Source: Kappaphycus alvarezii
Lineage: Eukaryota; Rhodophyta; Florideophyceae; Gigartinales; Solieriaceae
Assembly (NCBI GenBank): GCA_002205965.3
Contig: NADL03000623.1
Coordinates: 868,001-932,000 of the forward strand
Reading direction: 5' to 3'
Length of the DNA: 64,000 nt
Shown: piece by piece, positions 37,523 to 48,239 of the stretch
Numbering within the stretch: position 1 is the stretch's first letter
How the letters are laid out: the number at the start of each line of letters is the position of its first letter
The notes under the pieces: model-generated
Seen by the model: the letters and a program-made list of their open reading frames with translations, nothing else
Databases searched by the model: none
Told to the model about the DNA's origin: nothing
Program-made: the position numbers and the translations under genes

Positions 37523-38557
37523 TCAAGGTGCCGGTAGTGCGGACAAAGGTTCCACATGTTTAAAGTCTGGAGGAAGCACCTTTTTAATGTACGGGTGAAT
37601 GAGACGGTACGTGGATCGGATAGTCACGTCTGCGACACCCGTAACTTTTGCAATCTCCTTTGGAGTTCGCTTGTGCTGGTCGGCACTGAGCTGGGTAACA
37701 ACATAGATGGAAGCGGCGGCGACGGTGGTATACGTCTTACCGTAAACGCCTTCCTGATTCTGCATGGCATTTGCCACGGCATCAGCGGCATTGATAATAT
37801 CACGCGGCAAGGCGAGCAAATTGCAAAACCTTGACACAAAATCATCCGTGCCGCGGACGTAAGCTGTTTTGGCACCATCCAAGACAAGCTCCATTTTCTT
37901 GACGGTGGCCCCGAGGGTTTTCTTCGGGACTCGCGTAAGGCCGCAAATCTCCTTGTATGTCCTCGCTGCTTTTTCATTACGACAAGCAATGAAGAGGCTC
38001 GAGGCGATAATTTCGTTGACCTCTTCCTCGCGTAATGCCCTCGAGCGGACATACTTGTCTGGATTGGAGGAAGTTTTCTTCAAGGTCAAATGATCTTGAT
38101 ACCTCTTGAACAACTCCTTTGCGCGCTTAGAAATAGAGCCTGTCAAGTACAAGCGCTCGCAATATCTGTCAATTTGTGACATGACAGAAATCATAACCTT
38201 ATCTGCTGCCGAGGTTGCATTGCGTTGTTGTGCGCGATTCAAAGCGATATTGAGTGCACCGCCGCCTTTGACACCGCCACCGATACTGGTACCTTGTTCG
38301 CCGTCGAGGAGTGGATTGGCGGCTGGGCCGGCGCGATTGGGGTCATCACCCTCCTCGGATGTAAAGGTTCTCCATTCGGTACCGAGATCCAATAAACGCT
38401 CCTTGATTACTAGACCGCAGGAACGACATTCGGCAGTGCCTTGGCGCCAGTTTTCGACAATGTCATCTTGTCCGCATTCTGGGCATTCCTCGGGCATCTC
38501 GCGTTCCATGGTGGGTGCCAAGCTGGGCAGGACGGCACGTTTGTTGATTGTGGCCAT
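37523..38557 (-). CDS. TFIIB: Transcription initiation factor TFIIB
   Basis: The product of 344 aa is uninterrupted. It starts MATINKRAV at 38557; the frame is open further up (to 38839) but that part is low-complexity Pro/Thr/Ser/His and lies in the C-rich leader. Residues 25-47 form the zinc ribbon CPEC-x15-CRSC, followed by the B-reader/linker pattern LGTEWRTF and DPNRAG. Two cyclin-like repeats follow: the first around YCERLYLTGSISKRAKELF, KYVRSRALREEEV and ASSLFIACRNE, the second around FCNLLALP, GKTYTTVAAASIYVV and VADVTIRSTYRLI. TFIIB bridges TBP on the promoter and RNA polymerase II in the nucleus. Length and domain order are typical for the family. Confidence 0.97.
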   Translation of the reverse strand: MATINKRAVLPSLAPTMEREMPEECPECGQDDIVENWRQGTAECRSCGLVIKERLLDLGTEWRTFTSEEGDDPNRAGPAANPLLDGEQGTSIGGGVKGGGALNIALNRAQQRNATSAADKVMISVMSQIDRYCERLYLTGSISKRAKELFKRYQDHLTLKKTSSNPDKYVRSRALREEEVNEIIASSLFIACRNEKAARTYKEICGLTRVPKKTLGATVKKMELVLDGAKTAYVRGTDDFVSRFCNLLALPRDIINAADAVANAMQNQEGVYGKTYTTVAAASIYVVTQLSADQHKRTPKEIAKVTGVADVTIRSTYRLIHPYIKKVLPPDFKHVEPLSALPAP

Positions 38558-39645
38558 GGTGGATGGGTTGAGGGACGGGGGAGGGAGAGTGGTGGTTGGG
38601 AGGAAGTGTAGGTTTGGTGGAGGGGATGGATGTGAGTGGGAGAGGTAGGTGGGAGTTGTGGAGGGTGGGAGGTGAGAGTGAGAGGGGAGTGAGGCAAGTG
38701 GATAGTGTTTTGTGGTGGTTGGGCGGGGAGGAGTGGAGGGGGCAGTTGGGACGGGGCTTGTTAAACGGGGTGGGCGGCAGGAAGAAGAGGATGGGTGACG
38801 GTGAAATGATACGGCGGTGGCCATGTGGAACCACACCACGGCTTTTACAAAGTTGGGCTGGGCGATGGGGTGACCGACATTTCACTATGGTCCTAATTAA
38901 ATTATAAAAAAGAAAAAGAAAAAGAATAAAACGTATAATTTTCAAGTTTTAAACACTTGTACGTGTATTCCTTCGATTTGATAAAGACAGGCTGTCTTGA
39001 AGCACACATTTGGGATTGGGATCCATTGCCGTCTTTGGATCAATGCCGACAAAGTCATGATTCCCTTCACCAACCCAAGCACACCATCCACACACCCCAC
39101 TCCCTCCGTCCTCGTCTCCCCTCGCCTGCACCCATGCCTCCACCCCACATCCCATCTCTACGTATCGTATCGTATCCTAAACTATATTCATCTTGCCAGT
39201 CCCCTTGTACAACACGCCTTGCCGTTTTGCTACAACATGTCATCCCGTCCAGTCACCCTATTGTCAATCGTGACGACTACTCATGCCGCATCGATACCAT
39301 ACCGTACGGTACCACTCAGTTTCCATTCCTGTCTTGACAATCCATCCTCCCACAGTTTCTCCGTCCCTGCCGTTCCCCATATCCGTCACATTGCACCGAG
39401 TTGCACCCGCTTTAAAAAAAAGCTCTTCACAACGTAACATGTCCTATAGTATTGTGTTTAAACTGTCTACTCTGCAACTACAACCGCCCTTGTTAACACC
39501 CAACTGCTGCAACCACAAACCTTCACCAACCTAATTCAAACAACTCGTCGCAACCAGAGTTGCAGCACTGCAAAATTGCCAACAGTGTTTCACACTCGCA
39601 CAATCTCCACCCTCCTCAACACAAAACCTTACCAATATCCTACGT
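38558..39645. other. Upstream region of TFIIB and spacer, no gene recognised
   Basis: Bases 38558-38770 are G-rich on the + strand, meaning a C-rich leader for TFIIB. From about 39050 to 39640 asymmetry reverses: the + strand becomes C-rich and G-poor. An unrecognised plus-strand transcript could start here; an ATG at 39239 opens 65 codons without a known domain. Confidence 0.45.
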
Positions 39646-40590
39646 TCATAACCTATTTTCCCAGCTTGGATGCACCAAAGATCCCACTCTCATCTTTGCG
39701 GGTCGCCCTTCGTTCCGATTTGCATTCCTCGCCGCACTTCGTGTCACCACCCTCGATACCTCCTCGCCACCAAATCCACCCGGCTGTCCTCTCCCCTCCT
39801 CCACCAAGCGAGGCACCGGTAATCTATCCCACTCCGTCATTCGATCTCTCTCCAAGTGCTCTCTCAACCCCGCCAACATCGTACGGATCCTTTGCCACAC
39901 TTCATCCCTCAGCTCATCAAACCTCGCCGGCAATTCCATCCCCAACCCATCGTGTCCCGCCGGCAATCCACACTGTCTCGGACACCCCTGCCCTCGTCCA
40001 AGCCACCGTTCCCCGCAACTGTAACAAAACTCCCCGCCACACACGCACACCATGTGTGGACACCCTTGCGTCCTTTCAATCCCCATACCACAATCTGGAC
40101 ATCGCTTCCATCCCATCGACCCCATCAGCGATACCAACATCTCATCCTTGCTAACCTCCTCATCCGTTTTCTCCGCACTCTCCGTCTCCATGGTCGGCAT
40201 CACACTCTCATCCGCCTTTTTCAAAATCTCACACTGAAACCTCGACAGCCTGGCAATTTCCTCCGCAGAAATCAACCCATTCAAAGCAGACAACGGAACC
40301 GGCGACCTACAGTCCTGGTGGGCACATCGCAAAGGTAATAAATTCCTGTCTGTGAGGGCTGTCTTGGCATATTGTGTTAGACATGAGGGACAGTAAGCAC
40401 CAAGACAAGTGTTACATGTAAACAATGGGCCTTCGGTCGGAAGCGTATCCCAGCAGGCAGCGCAGGCCCGTGGAGCAACAAGAAGCGAGGCTATGGAGAG
40501 GCGGCGACGGGTTCGCACGGGTTCGGCAGGCGTGTCATGAACATCGCGAATGAGATCGCGCACGGCATCGTAGAATCGCTTCTTGCCCAT
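39646..40590 (-). CDS. RBR-type (RING-between-RING) E3 ubiquitin ligase-like protein
   Basis: The ATG at 40590 gives 314 aa without introns; the frame extends one GTG codon further, not used. A first RING-like set of cysteines spans residues 43-95 (CAAC, FTCNTC, YCPSC, then RCAHQDC). A second zinc cluster at about 164-200 reads RCPDCGMGIERTQGCPHMVC then CGGEFCYSCGERW, the signature of the last module of RBR ligases. The central IBR seems reduced or absent, because the two clusters are only about 70 residues apart and the linker is acidic. RBR ligases form a thioester on the last RING before passing ubiquitin on; the catalytic Cys would be in the FCYSC region. The C-terminus is basic and low-complexity. 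Substrate unknown. Confidence 0.83.
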   Translation of the reverse strand: MGKKRFYDAVRDLIRDVHDTPAEPVRTRRRLSIASLLVAPRACAACWDTLPTEGPLFTCNTCLGAYCPSCLTQYAKTALTDRNLLPLRCAHQDCRSPVPLSALNGLISAEEIARLSRFQCEILKKADESVMPTMETESAEKTDEEVSKDEMLVSLMGSMGWKRCPDCGMGIERTQGCPHMVCVCGGEFCYSCGERWLGRGQGCPRQCGLPAGHDGLGMELPARFDELRDEVWQRIRTMLAGLREHLERDRMTEWDRLPVPRLVEEGRGQPGGFGGEEVSRVVTRSAARNANRNEGRPAKMRVGSLVHPSWENRL

Positions 40591-43500
40591 CACACGCGGC
40601 GGTGATGGTTGCGTGCGTGTGACGAGGACGTCACTTGGAAAGAGGGGTGACGGTGGAGACTTGACGTGTGGGTGATGAGTTGCACGTGGGTGGGAATGGA
40701 GGAGAGGGGGTGTGTGGAGGTGGGAGAGGGGGTTTGGGCAAGGGGAATGAGCAGAGATTGGGAGGTGAGTGGGTTGGAGGGAAGTACGAGGGCCTCGGGA
40801 TGGGAGGCGTGATGGAGTGTGGGGGATTGCGCGGGGTTGGAGAAAGGGTTACGCGTTTTGGGTTTGGGATGGGGGGGCGGGGAGGGTGAATAAAACCGAG
40901 TGAGGAAGAGTCTGGTTTGGATGATGTTTGTGAGGGCTTGCAGGTAGTTTGGCGGGGAGTTGTCGATGTTAATGGAGAATGAGTGGTTGTGAGAAAGGTG
41001 GGTGTTAGGATGTTGCAAGTTGGAATGTGTTTCGGTAGTGCGGTATGGTGGTTGGGATAACGGTGGGTGGCGACGGGACGGTGATAGCGGATGACGAGTT
41101 GCAATGTTGCGGGCGGATTCAGGGTTGAGTTGAGACAGTTGGTGGGAAAAAGCATGCCAATAGGGAAGAGGACCAGTGTTGAGGGCAAACACTTGAGGAA
41201 AAATGGGGGCTTGCGGACCTTTTGGACCCTGCTTTGGTTAACCCCTTATACCATATTCACCCCCCTGGGGGGTGTGTAGGTGGGAGAGGGGTAATCACTG
41301 CGAAATTTAGTGCAATTCAACTATAACGATTTGCACCATGTTGTTGCGCTTGACGTCGTGCGATACAGACATCATTCAAGGCAAATTAGCCCTCTCGGTG
41401 ACCCTCTGTCGCCACTATTGTAGGGGACTGTTGTACCCAACTCTCTCTTTGTACAGTACTGTACAGAACAGAGAATCATCACAGTTGTTGGCCATTCATT
41501 GCCTGCGCTTTTTGACCCTGCCCTTTGTTGGCGCCAATCCAGATTTGTCAGTAAAAATCTTTAGATTCCTTTGGGGGATGTTTCATTGTACATTCCACCA
41601 CTCTCTCAGACCTCCAAGTACAGTGCATGGACTATAAAATTCCACCACATGCATTATCATACCGCACTCCCACATATTGCATTGTACACTGTACCCTTAC
41701 ACAGTAATCTACCTCTGTTGGCAAAAATGCACCCAGAAAGTAATTCAACTTTTTTCGAGGAGAGACCAGATACAAATTATTCCGACACTCATCATTGAGT
41801 GCACGAAAATAAGTGTAATTCTAATTTTTGTAATGGCGGCAAGCGATTCCTATGCGCTGTTGCTCACGACACCTGGCTATCCTGAGTGCATCGCATTATC
41901 CAAGTTGCCCAATCAGATTTGTAATCCAAATTTATGCCATTTCACGTTGTGTCGACTTTTTCACTTTTGTGTAATCATCTGTTCAAAGAGAGTGTCCTCC
42001 GAATTTTCCGAAATATCCGAATCTCCCTCCCAGCAGAAAAACGCACAATTTCCACCCTCGCAGTTTTCGTTTTACTTTTGCATTATTATTTATTTACTTT
42101 CACCCGTGGAGTGCAACATATCTTGCCTGCATGCTTTCTTGCGTTGGATTTTCAAATTGGATGATCGAAAAAGGCAATGGAAATGGTTGGAACGAAACCA
42201 AACGGTGGAACGCAGGGGCGTGTAGTATCACTTATGATCATGGTCTCTGGCCAATCACATTTGTTTTCAACTTAATCACAAGTCTCTGTGGTGTGCCTGC
42301 CTATATTGGTAGAGGGACCATCGATAGGGTACACTAGCATTCCTGCAAAGGGGTACAAGGGGTAGCCTGCTTTACCCTATCGTCGGCAGCATTCTGAAAG
42401 AATTTTAAATATATCGTCCTACAGTACAGTGCAACGCAGTAGTAATGGGCTCAAATAGTGCGTATGCCCTATTTTGTTATTTGCAGCCATAAACAGCGAG
42501 CTACCCATGGTTTTTTTTCAGAGAGCAGGTGATTCTTGTCAATACCAGCGATGAACCAAGTCAACGTTTTCAAACGTATTTTGGTTGCTCAGCCGATCTA
42601 GCCTTCGGTGTTGCTAGGTGCTGCCTCAACCAACAAAACTCGCCTGCCGTTTCTCGACACAGTCTAGGCACAACCGCAGCCATCTTTTTTGTCCAAACCA
42701 GATACGCCGATAAATTTCGGTCAACCTGTTCTGTACCACTCGACACGTTTCTAGAAATTCCACATTCGGCACAATGGTGTTTTCGCCTGCGTGTCGTCGT
42801 GCGGTGGTAGAACAGATTGCGCGGCTTGAACCGCTTGGTGCGGTAGTGTAGGAGGTCTGACTCGCCAACCATCAAGTTACCACAGAGCGGGAAAAGCAGT
42901 CACAATACGGGCACGATGTTAATGTTAATCTACTGTTGCTCTGGCGCTGGCGCAAGTTGCAACGTTTCAGAGTAACGACGGTGTCCTGTACTAGTTTTTT
43001 GGCGGTGTACCGAGAAAAAAGGATGTGCTGCATCAACAATGGCCCAACGCATACCCTTTTGAGGGCCTGCGCTAGTCCTGCAAACCACTGTACGGTACAG
43101 TACAGGTCAAAAGGAGGCAAAAAAAAAAAACCACGCAAGCCTCAGCTCTGCCGATTTTTGCTCGCGCCCGATCCGGTCTGTACGGTTACTTTACAAACCA
43201 TAGCGTAATCCTGTTTACACAACATTTACTGTCCTTACCCAGCGTTGCTATACTGTACTGCCCACTCCCGCGTTTGAACTGCGGTACAATTTGGCACACC
43301 ACCATTCACACCAACGCCACTCTCAACGAAATCAATACTACTCAACCGATTCTCCGATCTCTCAGTGACCAACCGCACCGAGCAACCACCACTTCAAGCT
43401 TGAGCCGCATTTCATCCATTCAAACAGTACAGCCCAGCTCGTCGACATGTCCACATTTTGAATTGGAGGCCCTTGGTTTTGCCACGCACTGCATCCCCGC

Positions 43501-44762
43501 CCGCAATACCATCGCTGTTGGATCAGCACCGTGACTGTCGTTTACTGTTGCTGGAGCCTGAGTATGATTCGGAGACAGACTAGTGCTTTGTGCTGGTTTG
43601 CACCCTCTGTTCAAGCCGGCGCTTGTTGCATGGAAACTGCTTTCGGAGGGCTGCTGTGCTTACTTGCACAAAAACTACACAATAGTGTGCCGATAACAGC
43701 AAAATAAATCTTCTCTGTACTGCAGTGGTCCTGTACAGTACTGTACTCTCGATTATAAGCTCCACACCAACTGTACCGATTCGTGTGCACTAATCAAACC
43801 AAACGTCTTGAACTAGTGCGACAGTGCCGTATTTGTTTGCACAATTTGTTCCTTTTTTGGTTACCTGCTCAAAGTCCATGTTTCTAACGCTTGTTATTCC
43901 AGCATCATTTGGCTTCATTTACACTGGCTACCTACAGTAGGGTTACTTTTACATCCCACAGACATTTCAAGCTGAAATCAGGTTTCGTCCTCAACGTCCG
44001 CTGCATACAGTGCACTTCATTGCCTCCCTCACTGTACCTACCAGACCTGGCCCAAATGAAAAAGTCTATCCTGTAATGTATGCCTCCATCGACAACCGCC
44101 ATGCCGCATGCCTTGGATTGCATCCCACCGTAGCAGGTGCCAAGCAGATGGCCATCCAGCTTGGTCACCACACCGCCACTTTCTCCCAAGACCACCGACC
44201 GGCCCACATACACAATGAATCACAGCTGCTTGCATGGCTTTGCAGTGGTCATATGCCAACTGCATAGATTGCAAACTTATGATAGCCCTCTCGCTCCAAA
44301 TCGTTCCACCAGACGGCGGTCCACCCCCCGCCATTGACGGTCTATTTGACCCCCTTGGCGCATTGCCCTGCGGGGGTCAAACCCGACGAGGATGCCCCTA
44401 GACAGCGTGTCGTAGGCTATCCACGATTACATTTAAAAAAATTTAACGACTCGTGCGCATACTGTAGAGGTGCAAAAAGTCGTACAAATTCTAAATATTT
44501 TGCAATTAGGGTTTTCAATTATTTTCAATCCCAGGGTGTAATTAGAAAAGCAACTAGTTAGGGTATGTCAAGCTTTTAATTGGTAAACACCAATTATAAT
44601 TAGTAGAGTGGGAATAATTAAAACAGTTTCACGGACGACGTGGATGCCGTCGGCACCGCCCCGTCACACACTACTCCCATTGCTGCTGTCAAAAAGTCCT
44701 ACTCCACCATCCACGCCACCGTCGTAAATCCATCCCCTGCCCACCTGTCTTGAACCACAACG
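40591..44762. other. Intergenic, no gene recognised
   Basis: Bases 40620-41200 are G-rich on the + strand and form the C-rich leader region of the RBR gene; the long low-complexity open frames here (for example 40590-41192, -) reflect this. GTAC palindromes occur at 41450-41468, 43089-43104 and 43732-43748. A 10-bp inverted repeat CGATAGGGTA/TACCCTATCG lies at 42322-42331 and 42373-42382. From about 44640 the + strand is C-rich, leading into RPL19. Confidence 0.5.
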
Positions 44763-45668
44763 ATGGTTTCCCTTAAACTTCAGAAGCGGCTCGCAGCATC
44801 GGTCCTTGGCTGCGGCAAGAATAAGGTTTGGCTCGATCCCAATGAGGTCAACGAGATTTCCATGGCCAATTCAAGTAAGTTCACCCTATTCAAACTTCTC
44901 TTACCGTACAACTGCGCATCCGGTCTTCCCAGGATCCTATGCGATTGTTCGGGATCTGCAATTGCGACAGGGTTCTCACGTGTTTGCAGATCAATGCACG
45001 TCCCCAATGAACGGTACATGGCAAGATCCATGATTGCAAGTTGACTTGGAGAATGCGATCGCAGCCACCATTCCCTCGTCGCAACTTACCGCCTTGCCGT
45101 CGCTACATGAAGAGCAGTGCAATTGCCTCTTGCAAGCAAGTAACTAACCGTTTGTGCCTACCGCCCGTGCCCTTCTCACCCGCTGTGCTTACTCACGGCA
45201 GGGCAAAATATCCGCAAGCTTGTCTCGGACGGTTTTGTGATTAAGAAGCCCGTGACTGTTCATTCCCGAGCTCGCGTCCGCAAGAACCTGGCCGCGAAAA
45301 GCAAGGGGCGACACAGTGGATATGGTAAACGTTTGGGTACCCGCGATGCGCGCCTTCCGCAAAAGGTGTTGTGGATGCGACGTCAGCGTGTCTTGCGTAA
45401 TATGCTTAGCAGGTATCGCGCGGCGAAGAAGATTGATCGCTATCTTTATCACGAATTGTATCTCAGGTGTAAGGGTAATGTTTTCAAGAATCGCCGTGTG
45501 TTGATGGAGAGTATTCATAAGGCAAAGGCTGAAAAGGCGAGAACAAAGGCACTCGCGGAGCAGTTTGAGGCACGTCGTATTAAGAATAAGGCCGCCAGGG
45601 AGCGAAAGGCGGCCCGTCTCGAGGAGCGTCGCAAGACGGAAGGTTCTGCCAGGCCGGTTACTGCGTAA
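44763..45668 (+). CDS. RPL19: 60S ribosomal protein L19 (eL19)
   Basis: Exon 1 (44763-44874) and exon 2 (45202-45668) are joined over a 327-nt intron with donor A|GTAAGT and acceptor GGCAG|GG. The product is 192 aa and uninterrupted. It starts [19 protein letters not shown] and contains VWLDPNE, the [15 protein letters not shown] segment built across the splice site, the [16 protein letters not shown] loop and [14 protein letters not shown] long basic C-terminal helix ([20 protein letters not shown]) follows. All are diagnostic of eL19, a component of the large cytosolic ribosomal subunit. Its codon use is strong and regular, as expected for a highly expressed gene. The intron is near the 5' end, the usual place for introns of ribosomal protein genes in intron-poor genomes. 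Confidence 0.97.
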
Positions 45669-46799
45669 ATGGCAATTGCGTACATGAACTGATGCGTCTA
45701 GTGCTTGCCCGATTGCGGTTGCGGATAGCTGTAAGGAAAGTGTAAACGAGCAGCAACGTGAAGCTACGGCACTGACGTTGATGGTGATCTTTCCCCAGGG
45801 ATCTGAAATAACACTGCCGTGTGCGCCTGGTATGTGTGGAAAGGTATTTTGAGATGAACACGTTTACTAGATAAGTTCCGTTTCGTAGTTTTGCTGCACG
45901 GTGTGTTTTACTGGAATTTGGTCGCGTACCAGGCATTATCAAGTTAGACCTGAGAGCTAGCAGCGCTGTCTCGTTTGCTCAACAGTAAACGAACCCCGAC
46001 CACGGCAGAATGTGAACTCTCGTGTTGACAGAAATCAAACAGAACCGGCACCGCAAGTTAGCAATAGTTGTGAGCATATCTCAATTCGGGAGGCCGCCCG
46101 AAGCTCCCTTCTTAGAATTTTGGACCGTCAGGTCGGCGAAATTTTGGCCTGCTGGTTTGGGGCCTCGTAGATTGCGAACGAGCACTTCCGTGATAACGCA
46201 TTCTTCACGGGAACAACAAAGCGGTGTGCTCGCGCATACAAAATGTGCTTGCACAGAAGGCTTTTCTGCGGACGCTACAGTATGATCTGTGACAAAAAAA
46301 TTACGCAGCAGCGTAGGTAGGTAAAGCAGCTCTTCAAAGATGCAGCGGGACAATTGGGAGCAATGGTCGGTGGGTAAAAAGTGGTCTGCGCCAGTTCTGG
46401 AGGCAAGGGGAGTGGGCTGGACGGGTGCAACGGTGTTGATAGCGGTGAGGGGACTCGAGTGGTTGATTTGTAATCGCTGGAGGCATGGGTTCAGTTTGAG
46501 TGGCGTGGTACGGATTGGCGTCGCGCGTTTGGCTGGCCAGGGGTCTCGGCTGGTGACATCAGGTAGCCCTGGAAAGGCGCAGGGCTTATCCATGGCCAGG
46601 AGGACAACTCCGTAAACCTCACCGAACGCTGCGTATCACTCACTGCAGCGCAGTCTCACAATCGCAATTCAATTCAGCCATTCGAATCTCGCTTACGCAA
46701 GATCGCCTCCGAGTTTTAAAGGCTTTTTTCACTCACGGGTTGTTTGCCACTCATCGCATGGACTCGATCGTCCCTCAACGTACCGCTATTGCTACAGTA
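45669..46799. other. Intergenic, no gene recognised
   Basis: An open frame 46081-46593 (-, 170 codons) and its partner on the other strand show no domain I recognise. The LINE copy B begins near 46800. Confidence 0.5.
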
Positions 46800-47765
46800 T
46801 CACTAGAACTTACTGTACCTCCCAACATCGCCACCTGGTGTTTATAGCCCGCAAAGGCTCCCTACCGGAGGCGCGGGCAGGAGTTCATTGGTACGAGGAC
46901 GCCTGGGCGGCCGCCCCCGACCGATGGCAGCGACCCCGACATCCGACATAGCATCCGTGCCCTAGCGTTCCGCAGCAGCCCCGCTGCGGCCTTCCTCCCC
47001 GCCCACCTTACGGCAGCAACCAAGGTGCACACTACACTCTGGCAGACCATGCTCCGCCGTCACGTCGGACTGACTGTGTACGACGATTCTATGCCCCTGA
47101 CCTGTCACCACTGCGAACGCCCCTTGGAGACCCTCTGGGACGACGCCACCGACCTCTGCTGCCCTGGTTTCGGCCGTCGTCACTGCCATGACTCGCTCTG
47201 TCATGCGTTCGCGACTCATGTTACCCGCGCCGCGGGTCTGGATACTCGGCACGAGGTCTCGCTCCTCGTCCCGGGCACTGAGCTCCGGCCCGCCGATATC
47301 CTGATACAACCCCCCTTCAGCCCCGGAAGGCAAAGCGTCGCGCCCTATTTCATGTGACATCATGATCGTCTCGCCGTTCAAGGCCGCAGTTCGTACCAAG
47401 GCGACCCAGATTGCCGGTGGCGCTGCAGACGCGCGGCCCGCGACAAGGTTATAACACTGGAACGCAACCTCGCCCGACGCCTCCCCGTTCCCTCACCTCA
47501 CCCATCTTCTGCGCCAGACACGTCTAACTTCACGTTTGGACCCCTCGCGTTTGATCCCCTGGGCGCCCTTCCCCCGGAACCATAGCTTTCATTGAGGAGT
47601 TAGTTCCGCGGATCGCGTCCAAGTGTCATTCGACACCCGGTGTTATCCGCCGCCGTATCTACCAGCGACTGAGATGCAGTGCACCCTATGGTGATCCATT
47701 GCCCAAGCTATCCTCTCACGGGACCCAATGCGCATGGACGATGAGGTACATCCGGTTAGGTATTA
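46800..47765 (+). mobile_element. LINE ORF2, C-terminal part (copy B)
   Basis: The sequence codes, with a few frame changes, for the distal domain of a LINE-type reverse transcriptase: FRSSPAAAFLPAHLTA, then TMLRRHVGL, the zinc pair CHHCERPLETL, CPGFGRRHCHDSL, RHEVSLLVPGTELRPADILI, KATQIAGGAADAR and LERNLARRL, followed by FTFGPLAFDPLGALPPG and FIEELVPRIASKCHS. The RPAD and C-x2-C landmarks are usual in this retrotransposon class. The element seems cut at its 5' side, as is common after incomplete reverse transcription. It is more readable than copy A, so it is younger. Confidence 0.8.
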
Positions 47766-48239
47766 GCCGTATAGTTGGACGGTGCGGAGTCCCCAGTAGA
47801 TAAGGTTACTGAATGCATTAAACTTCTTTCTTTCTTCATACTAGTAATGGTCGACCGATTAGTTTGAGACAGGGATGGGTAAGTGATAGGCGTGCAAGAC
47901 GCACATTGTGCCTTTGTGACAAAGAACGGTGAGAGAGTGCAGTACGGTAGTGGAGGCGTGATGACGCCCGCTGCGGGTGGAACAAACTGGGATTATTGCT
48001 CGTTGAGAGGAAATGTGCGTTGACCAGTACTGTGATGCCCAGACCTGCCACCCCCTGTAGTAGTCGGGGGAAAAAAGCCGTCCTGCATCCCTAATCAGTG
48101 CTGTAAAGCACCACAATCCCCCCCCCACCGGTACTGTGCACTTGCGTATGAAACTGTCCAGTACTGTACAGTACGCACAGTTTTTCTCCGAAATTTGTAG
48201 CAACACGCTTTCGATCACGTTACTTCAGAGACATGATGA
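47766..48239. other. Spacer between LINE fragments
   Basis: No coding sense visible. A GTAC palindrome (about 48159-48172) lies here, preceded by a C run. Confidence 0.5.

Noticed and set aside
38558..38839. N-terminal extension of TFIIB
   Set aside because: The added 94 residues are low-complexity Pro/Ser/Thr/His from the C-rich leader; the family starts near the internal Met at 38557.
40590..41192. 200-codon open frame upstream of the RBR gene
   Set aside because: Low-complexity Pro/Ser/His product of the skewed leader region, with no domain.
46081..46593. 170-codon open frame on the minus strand
   Set aside because: No domain recognised and a comparable frame exists on the opposite strand; possibly LINE-flanking sequence.
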